64,000 nt of DNA from NCBI GenBank assembly GCA_964445815.1, contig CAYULW010000002.1, positions 124,001-188,000 of the forward strand, written 5' to 3'. Below the pieces are notes generated by a model. That model saw nothing but the letters and a program-made list of their open reading frames with translations. It had not been told where the DNA came from and did no database searches. Position numbers and translations under genes: made by a program. Shown one piece after another: positions 1-8,050 of the stretch. Each line of letters starts with the position of its first letter. Position 1 is the stretch's first letter. The DNA is from CAYULW01 sp964445815 (GTDB lineage: Bacteria > Bacteroidota > Bacteroidia > Flavobacteriales_E > Vicingaceae).

Positions 1-1707
1 AAAAGAAACCGCCTCTTGAGAAAACTGAAAGAGAAAGGGGTCTTGGATCAACAAAGTCTGGAATTGGCTTTAAGTGAAGGTTTGCCCGGAGCAAGCCATC
101 ACCTGCCTCAGGTGGCCATGCACCTCCTGAGTCGCAGCACAAAAGAAGGATTTGAAGGCCAACGCATAAAAAGTACTTTGGATGCACAACTACAAAAGCG
201 TTTGAATGATCTGGTTCAGCAGCATTATCGACGACTGCGGCAAAATGAAATACACAATGCGGCCGCTCTGATTTTAGATAATCGCAGTAATAGTGTTTTG
301 GCTTATGCGGGGAATAGCAATGGAGGAAGTGCAGCACATGGGCATTATGTAGATATCATTAATGCCAAGAGAAGTACGGGAAGTTTGTTGAAACCGCTCT
401 TGTATGGATTGGCCTGGCAAAACGGTAGCATTTTACCGGCCTCTCTTTTACCGGATGTGCCTACCTCTTTCGGGGGCTATGCACCTAAAAATTTTAACAA
501 ACAATACGATGGGGCTGTCCGGGCTTCAGAAGCTTTGATCCGCTCTTTGAATGTTCCGGCTGTGCGTTTGTTGAAAGATTATGGTGTACAGCGCTTCTAC
601 GATGAGTTGAAGCAAATTCCTTTTCCCTCCATCAACCGTCCTGCAGATCATTACGGTTTATCCATTATTCTAGGAGGAGCAGAAGCTAGTTTATGGGAAT
701 TGTGTAATGTTTACAAGGGGCTGTCCAATCGCTTGGATCAGGTGCATACACGCGCCTATGCCTATACGAGTTCAGATTTCCAATTTCCACGATGGACAGA
801 AAATCAATCGACGACGAAAGAAATGGCTTCATCGAATATAAAATCAGCAAGCATCTGGCAATTGGTGGAAAGTTTAAAAGAAGTGAATCGTCCGGGACAG
901 GAGGAAGGTTGGGAAAGTTTTGCCGGACGGCGAAAAGTGGCCTGGAAAACCGGAACTAGTTTTGGTTTACGCGATGCCTGGGCCATAGGCATTTGTCCTG
1001 AATACACTATTGGTGTGTGGGTGGGCAATGCAGACGGGGAGGGCAGACCGGGACTCACCGGAATAAGGGTAGCAGCACCCTTGCTATTTGAAGCCTTTGA
1101 ATTGCTTGGAGAAAGCAGCTGGTATCAGACGCCTTATGATGAATTGTACACTGTAGACATCTGTCCACAAAGCGGTTACCTCAAAGGCCCTTATTGTGAA
1201 AAGTCAGATACGGTGCTTGTTACTCAAGCCGGAAAAGAAGTGAAGATCTGCCCTTACCATCAGCAGGTTCAATTGGATCGGCAAGGGCAAAAACGTGTGA
1301 ACAGCAGCTGCTATGCTGTGGCAGACATGCAGCAGTATTCTGCTTTTGTATTGCCTCCTTTAATGGAATGGTATTATCGGAAAAAGGAACCGAGCTACCA
1401 AAGCCTACCGCCTTGGCAAACGGCCTGTGTGAATGAGAATCGGCAAGCCATGGAATTCATTTCTCCGGAACAGGGCGATCAGGTGCTTATTCCTGTAGAA
1501 CTTGGTGGTGAGCAAGGCCGTTTGGTGGTAGAAGTGGCGCATAGGAATCCCAATTCGACCATTTACTGGCATCTGGATGACGAATACATTGGAGAAAGCA
1601 CAGGATTGCACAGCAAGGAAATGAACCCAACCAAAGGCAAGCATCTCATCACTTTAATAGATGCGGAAGGCAATATACTGGAAAAGCGCATTAAGGTGAT
1701 AGAATAG
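1..1707 (+). CDS. pbpC: Penicillin-binding protein 1C, 5'-truncated by window edge
   Basis: The reading frame is open from the first base, so the true start and the glycosyltransferase domain lie outside the window. Counting from the TTG at 16, the transpeptidase motifs are in order: the active-site Ser-Leu-Leu-Lys at about residues 123-126, Ser-Leu-Asn in the LIRSLNVPAV stretch, and Lys-Thr-Gly in AWKTGTS. The spacing and flanking sequence (YGLAWQNG, PASLLPDVP) are typical of PBP1C. The last 90 residues match the beta-rich biPBP_C tail of that family. In the family this periplasmic enzyme polymerises and cross-links peptidoglycan; PBP1C is usually non-essential. It converges on the next gene with a 15 bp gap. 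It is probably chromosomal backbone and marks the left limit of the accessory DNA. Confidence 0.93.
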   Translation, partial: KRNRLLRKLKEKGVLDQQSLELALSEGLPGASHHLPQVAMHLLSRSTKEGFEGQRIKSTLDAQLQKRLNDLVQQHYRRLRQNEIHNAAALILDNRSNSVLAYAGNSNGGSAAHGHYVDIINAKRSTGSLLKPLLYGLAWQNGSILPASLLPDVPTSFGGYAPKNFNKQYDGAVRASEALIRSLNVPAVRLLKDYGVQRFYDELKQIPFPSINRPADHYGLSIILGGAEASLWELCNVYKGLSNRLDQVHTRAYAYTSSDFQFPRWTENQSTTKEMASSNIKSASIWQLVESLKEVNRPGQEEGWESFAGRRKVAWKTGTSFGLRDAWAIGICPEYTIGVWVGNADGEGRPGLTGIRVAAPLLFEAFELLGESSWYQTPYDELYTVDICPQSGYLKGPYCEKSDTVLVTQAGKEVKICPYHQQVQLDRQGQKRVNSSCYAVADMQQYSAFVLPPLMEWYYRKKEPSYQSLPPWQTACVNENRQAMEFISPEQGDQVLIPVELGGEQGRLVVEVAHRNPNSTIYWHLDDEYIGESTGLHSKEMNPTKGKHLITLIDAEGNILEKRIKVIE

Positions 1708-1722
1708 TTGGTACGCTAAGTT

Positions 1723-2076
1723 TTACTCCTTATCTTTTTGATTTGTCGCCATTTTCTCAATTTCTTTCTTACTAGGAAGCCAGAGCCACAAGCCGATAAG
1801 GTTTAAGAATAGAATCATTAGCGTGGAACTGACTCTCTTATTCTGGCTCCATGGAAAAACTTTCCAAGTAAATAACAGAACTATTGCTAATGTCCAGAGG
1901 TAAAGCCAACTTAAATATGTATTAATACTATATTCTCTACTAAGCTCTAACCAAAGATGCCTATCATAGAAAAACATAAAGATTATCATAACCTGATATA
2001 ATGTTACAATGATAATTAGTATTCTAATTATAAGTAAGGATCGACTAAGTTGTTTTATATCTAAGTTGTTTGCCAC
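1723..2076 (-). CDS. Small three-span membrane protein, unknown
   Basis: A 117-residue protein with hydrophobic segments at about 13-35, 54-73 and 82-99 and a Lys/Glu-rich cytoplasmic-looking tail (KKEIEKMATNQKDKE). No family is recognised. It is convergent with the PBP1C gene and is the last gene before the first tRNA-derived repeat, so it could be backbone or the edge of the island. The start ATG at 2076 is the only reasonable one, since the first membrane span begins soon after it. Confidence 0.6.
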   Translation of the reverse strand: MANNLDIKQLSRSLLIIRILIIIVTLYQVMIIFMFFYDRHLWLELSREYSINTYLSWLYLWTLAIVLLFTWKVFPWSQNKRVSSTLMILFLNLIGLWLWLPSKKEIEKMATNQKDKE

Positions 2077-2166
2077 GTTTCGTATTTAGCCCTCATTAAG
2101 AGCTATAGTTCCTTTGAGAAGAAATATCTAGTATCCACATTTTATATACCTCTGAGTAAAAATAAC

Positions 2167-2193
2167 AAAACCCTCATTTTACATGAGGGTTTT
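2167..2193. terminator. Perfect 11-bp hairpin beside tRNA-like repeat 1
   Basis: AAAACCCTCAT (2167-2177) and ATGAGGGTTTT (2183-2193) pair perfectly around a 5-nt loop, and both strands carry a T-run, so it can terminate in either direction. On the minus strand it lies 13 bp after the tRNA 3'-half fragment, the position expected for that tRNA's terminator. Confidence 0.75.
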
Positions 2194-2206
2194 AACTTAT
2201 TAGAAG

Positions 2207-2346
2207 TAGCGAGGAGCAGAATCGAACTGCCGTCCGCCAGCCGGCGGATATGAATCCGCAGGTCGAATCTTTTAAAACATTGATAAATAAGTCTTTAAAA
2301 TATGTGTAAAAAGCCGCCATAAGTTGCACAAGTTCCAAACCCCCTC
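2207..2346 (-). repeat. tRNA-Met 3'-half repeat, copy 1 (candidate att site)
   Basis: Read on the minus strand, the fragment contains an anticodon-like TTCAT, a T-arm (GCAG-TTCGATT-CTGC) and acceptor CCTCGCTA, but no matching 5' acceptor AGCGAGG. It is therefore half a tRNA. A shared tail follows toward the right, including AAGTTGCACAAGTTCC and a CCCCC run. Compared with copies 2 and 3, about 10 bp of the anticodon arm are replaced by the 16-bp palindrome-like TCCGCCAGCCGGCGGA. Site-specific recombinases commonly target tRNA 3' halves, so a displaced attachment site is the simplest reading. The rest of the 2077-2670 gap holds the hairpin, this repeat, a pseudogene and about 180 bp of AT-rich DNA in which I see nothing. 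Confidence 0.75.
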
Positions 2347-2490
2347 TAACTAGAAAATTCTTGTATTGATTCTCTTTTATTTAGATGAGACGTATTTCAA
2401 AATCCTACGACCATATCGCTGATATCTCTATTGTATTTTCCTCTTGCAACCATAAGTATTAGAAGTAGAGGAGGTAAGAATTCTTTACTA
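2347..2490 (-). pseudogene. Broken 3' end of the 14597-14944 gene family
   Basis: Minus-strand translation gives ILMVARGKYNRDISDMVV followed by an in-frame TGA and then NTSHLNKRESIQEFSS and a stop. This aligns along its length with the C-terminus of the protein at 14597-14944 (LMLLVAGGKYSKDTYLKVV...SDLNQRKPMQGFSN). A TGC codon has become TGA, and no upstream part or start remains. Its stop codon abuts repeat copy 1 exactly as the intact gene's stop abuts copy 3, so it is a relic of an earlier related element. Confidence 0.75.
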
Positions 2491-2670
2491 ACCGTTTTTC
2501 ATTTTTCTAAGGTAATTTTTATAATCACTATACCTTAAAAATCCAATCTCGTTGTAAGCTATAAGTTTAGGACAAAATATCCAGTTTAGATTGATTAAAT
2601 TACTATAGCCTAGTTAATTCCACTTTGTTTAGAATTATCAAAAAATTAAGGCTTAGATAAATACAAAAGA

Positions 2671-5415
2671 TTAGTCATTATCTCTATAAACCATGTAAAA
2701 ATGAAGTTTGTAATTAATATTATTGATGTCTTGTTTAAATATTAACTCATTCTCTCCATCTATTATTAATTCAGAATCTATTAAAAAGTAGACTTTGTTT
2801 CCATCTATTTTGTAATTCCTCTTTGTTAGTGTTTTACTTCCTAGAATAATCTGAATAGGTTCTTTTAAATTAAACCCTTTTAATATTGCCACAAACTTAT
2901 CATTAGCTTCTATAGCATAAGCACCTGAAATTTCTTCTTGATCTTCTAGCATAACGAATGGTCTTACTTCATATGGTCTGTTTATTTGTTTTATAGAGTT
3001 AGAACTTATAGTCTCGATATTTCCTTTTAATTGTTGTTTGGTATCTTTAAGTTGTTTAATCGATTGTATCTTCTGATTATTTAATTGATTATGGTGTTTT
3101 TGCTCAATATTTTTAGTCATAGAAGTTTTTTTATTCATTTCTACGGATACGCTTCCTCTATAATGCGTGCCATCGTGAGGTCTTAAGTTGAAATATATTT
3201 TCCACAATCCTCTTCCATTTGTGGAAACAAATACCACGTTATTAATTGGATCAAATACAAAAGCAGTTGGGTAGATTATTTTTTCTGAATATGGAATTTT
3301 GGCCCAATCGATTCCTTGGTTATCGCTGTAAAAGATTCCATTATCCCTCGTACCAATAAATATTCTATTTGGATTAAAAGGATCAAATGCAATCTTAGTG
3401 ATCTGCATCCTATATTCATGGTGATCCCAAAGCAAATATTTTCCTTCATCTGTTATTAACTCTGTTAAACCCCTATTTTCTTCCCAATTTAAACCACCAT
3501 CTTTAGTAATCATGATGGTTTTATTAACAATATCTGGAACAATAATGAAATTATCGTCGTAAGGATGAACTTCAAATACAGCTTGCCAATCAAACATTGT
3601 AGCACGTCTACCAATGCTTCCATTATTGGGCAAGTAGATAACACTACTTTCATTGTAAGTTACTACGCCTGAATTGTATGGCTTTGCCATAAATATAAGG
3701 CCAATTCTAGGTGATCCGTCAGCATTTGATTCCGACCCAGTTACGGGTATGTATAATTTTGGCGAACCCCTTTGTGAAGGATCAGAAACATGCGCAATTC
3801 CTCTTGTTTTTATTCCATCAAGTAATCCCCTTTTGTTCCAAGATTTTCCATTGTTTTTTGAAACAAATAGGAATCTATCATCTTCGTGAATACCACTTCT
3901 AATATATCGATATGCAAGTGGACCTTCAGATAATAAAACTGCCGAATTGGGCATGTCAATTGAGTCTCCATTTACCAACCTATCAGATAAGTTTTCAATA
4001 TTCACTAAATTATTTGAACTTGTTCTATATTTATAGGCTTTATCACCAGCCTCTCTTTTATAAACAACTAAAGCATCTTTGTTTAGTTTAACCACATGAG
4101 GCACTTCTATATCATACCCCTCGCAGCAGTCGTGGTTATTCCATTGTTGTCCTCCATTTAGTGAAGACCAAACGCTATTATCTTGAGTACCTATATATAG
4201 GTTAATTTCACTTGTGTGTTGATTCAATGTTCCCGCCATATCCATAATCTGAAGTGTATTTAGGCCGCTTCCATTGGTATTTATACTCTCCCACTTTGAT
4301 GCACCTTTATTTATCGGCTTAAAAAGTCCTCCATCGCAACCATATATAAGAGGTAGATCATCATTATCTAAAGCTAAGTAGCCTGCATCTGCGTGTAGTC
4401 CATTATTATTGTCAAGTACTGTCCAATCTGTAGTATCTACTCTTTGGAAAGATCGTATTCTTTTTCTCGTCACCCTTCTTAATGTTCTTCCAGTTCCCGC
4501 CCATACAGTGGTGAACCCTGAAATGGGAGAACGAGAAACCTGAATAAATGGACCTCTACTACCACCACCCTTTATACCCATAGTTGACCAATTATTTTGA
4601 TTTACTTCATAAATTAGAACTTTTCTGTAGCTTTCAAGTATAAAAACATTGTTTTCTTGTATTGGAGAATTAGCAATACATTTAAAACATTTGTAATCTC
4701 CAAATGTGACAAAATCTCCGTTTTTTATTTTACTCCAATTTACACCACCATCGTCTGATTTAAATGCGCCTTTCTTAGTTAAGCCAATTACTCTATTTTT
4801 GGAAAGTGCAAGAACTGAATAAACTGCATTCTGCGTACTATCTCTATTAATAGCGGAACTTATCGGTAATTGGTAATGATTCCAATTTATTCCATTGTCA
4901 TTACTTACTGCAATTCCATAATCAGTGCCTACATATACCTTATTAATATCATCAGGGGCATAAGAGATTCCATGTCCACTTATTCTCTTTGGATTTCTAG
5001 TTGAAGAGGGTGGTTCGAAATTTGTTGGTCTATGCCAAGTATTACCTAAATCGTTACTAACCCATATACCACCACCATTCTCTTTGTTACAATCTCGTCC
5101 TAAAGTTGCTATAACTGTAACACCATTTTTTTGAATTGCTATGTCTCTTGTAAATACTGCTTTAAGGTTTTCTACATATTCCCATTTAGCTCCTTTATCT
5201 TTTGACTTCCATAGACCACAGAGTTCATGAGAGGCAAAAATTAGATTGTCGTCAGCAGGAGAAACAGCAATTGAATGAACTCTACCACCATTGTTTAAAG
5301 GATTTGGAAGTATAGGAGCGAATTCTCCGATACGCTGGCCATTAATTGTTAATGTTGAAATAAATATAAATACAAGTGAAATGCTCCTTAATGGCTTGTT
5401 TGAATTTTCCATCAT
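2671..5415 (-). CDS. Secreted Asp-box (sortilin/BNR-like) propeller protein
   Basis: A 914-residue protein with an N-terminal hydrophobic signal (about residues 10-27, SISLVFIFISTLTINGQ). At least eight Asp-box motifs of the form S-x-D-x-G-x-x-W (SKDKGAKW, SNDLGNTW, SDDGGVNW, TKDGGLNW, SDNQGIDW) spread over residues 60-720, indicating a large VPS10/sortilin-type beta-propeller. Residues 740-820 are a Lys/Gln/Asn-rich linker, followed by a small beta-rich C-terminal domain of about 85 residues. That domain does not show the usual YPNP...G motif of T9SS type A tails, so the export route is uncertain. The same propeller class occurs in the protein at 8051-12718, which suggests related cargo in neighbouring elements. 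The ligand is unknown. Confidence 0.8.
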   Translation of the reverse strand: MMENSNKPLRSISLVFIFISTLTINGQRIGEFAPILPNPLNNGGRVHSIAVSPADDNLIFASHELCGLWKSKDKGAKWEYVENLKAVFTRDIAIQKNGVTVIATLGRDCNKENGGGIWVSNDLGNTWHRPTNFEPPSSTRNPKRISGHGISYAPDDINKVYVGTDYGIAVSNDNGINWNHYQLPISSAINRDSTQNAVYSVLALSKNRVIGLTKKGAFKSDDGGVNWSKIKNGDFVTFGDYKCFKCIANSPIQENNVFILESYRKVLIYEVNQNNWSTMGIKGGGSRGPFIQVSRSPISGFTTVWAGTGRTLRRVTRKRIRSFQRVDTTDWTVLDNNNGLHADAGYLALDNDDLPLIYGCDGGLFKPINKGASKWESINTNGSGLNTLQIMDMAGTLNQHTSEINLYIGTQDNSVWSSLNGGQQWNNHDCCEGYDIEVPHVVKLNKDALVVYKREAGDKAYKYRTSSNNLVNIENLSDRLVNGDSIDMPNSAVLLSEGPLAYRYIRSGIHEDDRFLFVSKNNGKSWNKRGLLDGIKTRGIAHVSDPSQRGSPKLYIPVTGSESNADGSPRIGLIFMAKPYNSGVVTYNESSVIYLPNNGSIGRRATMFDWQAVFEVHPYDDNFIIVPDIVNKTIMITKDGGLNWEENRGLTELITDEGKYLLWDHHEYRMQITKIAFDPFNPNRIFIGTRDNGIFYSDNQGIDWAKIPYSEKIIYPTAFVFDPINNVVFVSTNGRGLWKIYFNLRPHDGTHYRGSVSVEMNKKTSMTKNIEQKHHNQLNNQKIQSIKQLKDTKQQLKGNIETISSNSIKQINRPYEVRPFVMLEDQEEISGAYAIEANDKFVAILKGFNLKEPIQIILGSKTLTKRNYKIDGNKVYFLIDSELIIDGENELIFKQDINNINYKLHFYMVYRDND

Positions 5416-5727
5416 ATTATCGTTTTATGTTGTTGTTACGCTATGAAATTTAGCAAGTAAATCATAGAACAATAAAAAAAGCATGTTACAGCTTTACTAA
5501 TAACACACCTTTATTACCCTCTTGTTTATTCAGCACCTAAGATAAAAAAAGCCTCAAATTATGCAAGATATATTTAAATATATCTTTGAAAATGAGTCTG
5601 AAGCAGTTTGAGTTAAATCATACGATTTAATGGTAACGGATGGCCAAATACTTAAGGAAAGATAGTTTGAATCTGTATGCGCATGGGTTTTAGTATTTCC
5701 TAAGCTGAGCTTACAACTAAATTTAGC

Positions 5728-5764
5728 CTACTCTTTATGTTTGCAAACTCAAATTCTATCCTTC
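5728..5764 (-). repeat. Decayed fourth copy of the att-like tail
   Basis: The stretch TTATGTTTGCAAACTCAAAT, running into the pseudogene at 5765, resembles the ATAAGTTGCACAAGTTCCAA tail of the intact repeats and has the same position next to a copy of the terminal gene. Similarity is weak and the tRNA part is not recognisable. The remainder of 5416-5727 is AT-rich and I see no gene in it. Confidence 0.35.
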
Positions 5765-5890
5765 TTTAACTAGAAAATCCTTGCATAGGTTTACGTTGAT
5801 TCAGATCAGACATTTCGCACAATTCACACAGTACAAATAGACTTTCTTGCTGTAAACTCCTCCGTTTGGTGATATCATTAAGAAATTTGT
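5765..5890 (-). pseudogene. Second broken copy of the 14597-14944 gene family
   Basis: Minus-strand translation gives GGVYSKKVYLYCVN in one frame, then after a frame change EMSDLNQRKPMQGFSS and a stop. This matches GGKYSKDTYLKVVEF and TMSDLNQRKPMQGFSN of the intact protein at 14597-14944; about 25 bp around the MSDLNQRK codons are identical at DNA level. One frameshift and the missing 5' part make it a pseudogene. It is closer in sequence to the intact gene than the relic at 2347, so it is probably a later arrival. Confidence 0.75.
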
Positions 5891-5933
5891 AAAAGGCTAA
5901 ACTATTGATAAAAATGGAATTAGAGTGGAACAA

Positions 5934-5959
5934 AAAGCCCCGCAGTTTTGCGGGGCTTT
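5934..5959. terminator. Perfect 11-bp hairpin beside tRNA-like repeat 2
   Basis: AAAGCCCCGCA (5934-5944) pairs with TGCGGGGCTTT (5949-5959) around a 4-nt loop. On the minus strand it directly follows the tRNA 3'-half fragment. The sequence is unrelated to the hairpins beside copies 1 and 3. Confidence 0.8.
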
Positions 5960-5961
5960 AG

Positions 5962-6111
5962 TAGCGAGGAGCAGAATCGAACTGCCGACCTCCGGGTTAT
6001 GAATCCGCAGGTCGAAACTTTTAAATCATTGATAAATAGTTATTTATATTTGTGTAGTAATCGTTTTAGTGTAAAAAGTCGTCAAAAGTTGCACTAATTC
6101 CAAACCCCCTC
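5962..6111 (-). repeat. tRNA-Met 3'-half repeat, copy 2 (candidate att site)
   Basis: The first 54 bp are the same as in copy 3: acceptor, T-arm and anticodon arm with CAT on the minus strand. The tail GTGTAAAAAGTCGTCAAAAG followed by TTGCACTAATTCC and a CCCCC run diverges slightly. The tRNA part can also fold as CGACCT-C-CGGGTT-ATG-AATCCG-C-AGGTCG. No tRNA 5' half is present. To its right, 6112-6255 is AT-rich without a visible gene. Confidence 0.8.
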
Positions 6112-6255
6112 TAAAAGGCTTAATTTTTGACAATTTGAAGAATAGAAGGACTTTATATAATTAGTCTTCATAGAAGTTCAGACATTAGGCATCGCTTCAA
6201 TATTTTTGTATAAATACTGATTTCTGAGTATTGACAAGTAAGTTACTTAGGCCGA

Positions 6256-6267
6256 CATTTTGCTGCT
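6256..6267 (+). promoter_or_regulatory. TTTTGCTG motif upstream of the small-protein operon
   Basis: CATTTTGCTGCT lies 24 bp before the ATG at 6291. The same 11-12 bp string occurs inside the phased arrays before the adhesin loci at 7551-7606 and 51053-51107. It may be a binding site for the encoded helix-turn-helix regulator, which would imply autoregulation. This is inference from shared sequence only. Confidence 0.4.
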
Positions 6268-6290
6268 AATAAATATTAAAATTAGAAGTG

Positions 6291-6560
6291 ATGAGTGAAA
6301 AACAAACTGTAATTGATGGAATTGAAAAGTTAACCATTGATCAGGCTATTGACATTTCTTTTATCAAAAGCACAGGAACGAATGCAGGAGTATTTTTTAC
6401 ACTTGTAAAGAAAGACAATGGTTCAGGGTACGAAGGTAGCTTGGTTGACTTGGTTAATCAATATGCCGCACTTCCTCAATCTGACAAGGCCGATGTTAAG
6501 GGTACTGTAAATAGCACACAAGTATCTATGAACGGCCCTGACTGTCCAGATTGCCCCTGA
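6291..6560 (+). CDS. Small unknown protein with CxxC-like Cys tail
   Basis: An 89-residue protein starting at the ATG at 6291 (the GTG at 6288 is in frame just before it). It has no signal peptide or membrane span, is mildly acidic, and ends with the unusual NGPDCPDCP. It is followed after 10 bp by the membrane-anchored regulator, so the two are almost certainly co-transcribed. A comparable pair (small protein with Cys near its C-terminus, then a multi-span membrane protein) lies at 48069-49141. It could be a signal or modified peptide, or a ligand of the membrane protein; no family is recognised. Confidence 0.65.
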   Translation: MSEKQTVIDGIEKLTIDQAIDISFIKSTGTNAGVFFTLVKKDNGSGYEGSLVDLVNQYAALPQSDKADVKGTVNSTQVSMNGPDCPDCP

Positions 6561-6570
6561 ATAATAACGA

Positions 6571-7512
6571 ATGACACTATTTCGACGGTTTTATACAAAC
6601 CTTAGAAGTCATTTTACTCCTGCCATAAATTTAATAACCCGTTCCAATTGGAAATATGGGCTTTTGCTGTTATGTGCTTTATTTCTGGAAATTAGAGCAG
6701 AATTCTATAAATTATCGAAGGAAGAGAAACAAGCTATAATTGCTAAAAACATTAATGCACGTGGTGAAGATTTAGAAGCAGAAAAAGCCTGGTATTCTGC
6801 TCAACTGCAACTCAATAAACTGCGGCAATATTTAGACGATAGCATTTTGGTGAAAAACGATACGGTTCTGGCGAACCTTGCTCTGATATCTGACTATGTT
6901 GAAAAAAGCAAAGGAGAAGGATACAAAAAAGGCAAAGCTGAGATAATTAAGATTCAATGGTTTGAGTGGGATTTGTACTACATCAGTTATGCTTTCATAG
7001 AGCTACTCTTTTGCATTTTTCTAGCCAATGATGGCAGGATGCATCGTTCAAAGGGAGAGTTGAAAAAACCTCTGATGAATAGGTTCAGCTTCATTCTGTA
7101 TCTGGTTGCAATTCCTTGGTATTTATACTCACTTATATCTCAGATTGTATTGCGGTCAGAGCGATTATTCAAAGAAGAAATACTCATGTTGATGCTGCTG
7201 CTTTTTTGCTTGTTGTTAATTTCTGCATTCTGGTACGATTATACTGATAACAGCCCTAAAGCACAACTTATACTATGGAATAAAAGAATAAGACATTTTC
7301 TGAAATCAAATAGTTCAATAAAAGATATAAAGTCTGATTCAATAATTATTGAATCAGAAGGATTTAAGACTAGAAGGCAAATGGCAGATGAGTTTGAGAT
7401 AAGTGTTGATACACTGAGAAGGAAATTGCAAAAAAAGAACATTGAATTACCAAAAGGAGCTCTTAGTCCGGAATCTCAAGCCATCATCAGGAAAGCATTG
7501 GGAAAATCTTAA
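6571..7512 (+). CDS. Membrane-anchored helix-turn-helix regulator
   Basis: A 313-residue protein. Hydrophobic spans lie at about 28-44, 140-156, 172-190 and 204-222, with a charged, probably extracytoplasmic segment at 45-135. The last 50 residues (EGFKTRRQMADEFEISVDTL followed by RRKLQKK...LSPESQAII) form a helix-turn-helix. The same domain appears twice in tandem in the soluble protein at 50671-51051. A DNA-binding domain tethered behind four spans suggests direct membrane-to-promoter signalling, with the small protein before it as candidate ligand or partner. It sits immediately before an array of TTTTGCTG repeats, a likely target. No known full-length family is recognised. Confidence 0.75.
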   Translation: MTLFRRFYTNLRSHFTPAINLITRSNWKYGLLLLCALFLEIRAEFYKLSKEEKQAIIAKNINARGEDLEAEKAWYSAQLQLNKLRQYLDDSILVKNDTVLANLALISDYVEKSKGEGYKKGKAEIIKIQWFEWDLYYISYAFIELLFCIFLANDGRMHRSKGELKKPLMNRFSFILYLVAIPWYLYSLISQIVLRSERLFKEEILMLMLLLFCLLLISAFWYDYTDNSPKAQLILWNKRIRHFLKSNSSIKDIKSDSIIIESEGFKTRRQMADEFEISVDTLRRKLQKKNIELPKGALSPESQAIIRKALGKS

Positions 7513-7550
7513 ATGAATCATCAAAAATTCCATCGCTTTTCAATCTTGCA

Positions 7551-7606
7551 GTGTTTTGCTGCATTTTGCTGCGTTTTGCAGTGTTTTGCTGCGTTTTGCT
7601 GTGCTG
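7551..7606 (+). promoter_or_regulatory. Helically phased TTTTGCTG array
   Basis: Five 10-bp units follow one another: GTGTTTTGCT, GCATTTTGCT, GCGTTTTGCA, GTGTTTTGCT, GCGTTTTGCT, then GTGCTG. The exact 10-bp period places every motif on the same face of the helix, as expected for cooperative regulator binding. A degenerate version lies at the same relative position before the 2363-residue adhesin gene. The 61-codon ORF through this array is only a by-product of the repeat. The 7513-8050 gap otherwise holds the relic ORF at 7800 and a probable promoter region. Confidence 0.6.
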
Positions 7607-7799
7607 TAATTGCACTATATATTGCATAGATTTATCACAAGGATTTGTTGTAAACAATCAATTAAGAATAGTTGGGATTACACTTTCTCTTTTTAAGAGT
7701 GTAAGATCAACTTACCATCACATAATAAGACAATAATGGTCATTGGTACTATAACAAATTGTGTTTACTGTGCGGATGGAAGTTTAATTAATTGAAACA

Positions 7800-7955
7800 A
7801 TGAAACTAAAACAAAGAGGACAAACCGTAATTTATCAACATAGCAGTTGGAGTAAGAAGCTACATAGGTTGCTATTTTATCAATACCATAAAAAGTTTTT
7901 GGTTGGAGAGTCACCGTACTTTGGGGGAAGTGCTACCCCGAGTACGGTTGACTAA
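7800..7955 (+). pseudogene. Remnant of a PKD-type adhesin gene (51 codons)
   Basis: The upstream sequence and start (TTAATTAATTGAAAC, then ATGAAACTAAAA) match those of the 2363-residue adhesin at 51309 (TTAATTAATTGAACAAACC, ATGAAACTAAAA). The final part matches codons 62-78 of that gene at about 90% DNA identity but is partly out of frame. The middle is unrelated and there is no signal peptide. I read it as the collapsed 5' end of a related gene. A 51-residue ORF remains open by chance or as a new leader; its product (MKLKQRGQTVIYQHSSWSKK...) has no recognisable function. Confidence 0.55.
7901..7952. repeat. Shared 51-52 bp inverted-repeat sequence, copy A
   Basis: This stretch matches 51492-51542 at about 47 of 52 positions although the surrounding sequence has decayed. 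It contains an imperfect hairpin with arms GTCACCGTACT and AGTACGGTTGAC, plus inner GGGG and CCCC. In copy B it is coding (GWSVTVLWGS...TVD, a PKD-like strand pattern); here it is not functional coding. The unusual conservation may point to a recombination or gene-conversion site. Confidence 0.6.
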
Positions 7956-8050
7956 TGTCATAATTTATGGTTTCCGTATTATAAATAAAACAATTCTAAC
8001 CCATGAAGCAATCGCATAATAATCACTAATACAAATAAAAACACTTAACC

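Larger units (their letters stand above)
2207..5961. mobile_element. Putative accreted element 1
   Basis: This is the segment between tRNA-like repeats 1 and 2. It carries one gene, a secreted Asp-box protein, plus decayed copies of a terminal gene at both ends (2347-2490 and 5765-5890). No recombinase remains. The boundaries are inferred from the repeats only; the decayed repeat at 5728-5764 suggests this stretch may itself be two collapsed insertions. Confidence 0.4.

Noticed and set aside
2207..2270. Intact tRNA gene on the minus strand
   Set aside because: The acceptor and T-arm are good but no complementary 5' acceptor or D-arm exists upstream in any of the three copies, so these are half tRNAs only.
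3674..3902. Plus-strand ORFs inside the 914-residue protein gene
   Set aside because: Antisense shadows of a gene with clear signal peptide and Asp-box repeats; two overlap each other in different frames.
7551..7736. Cys-rich 61-codon ORF after the membrane regulator gene
   Set aside because: Its Cys/Phe/Leu codons come from the TTTTGCTG tandem array; composition is low-complexity and there is no gene-like start context.
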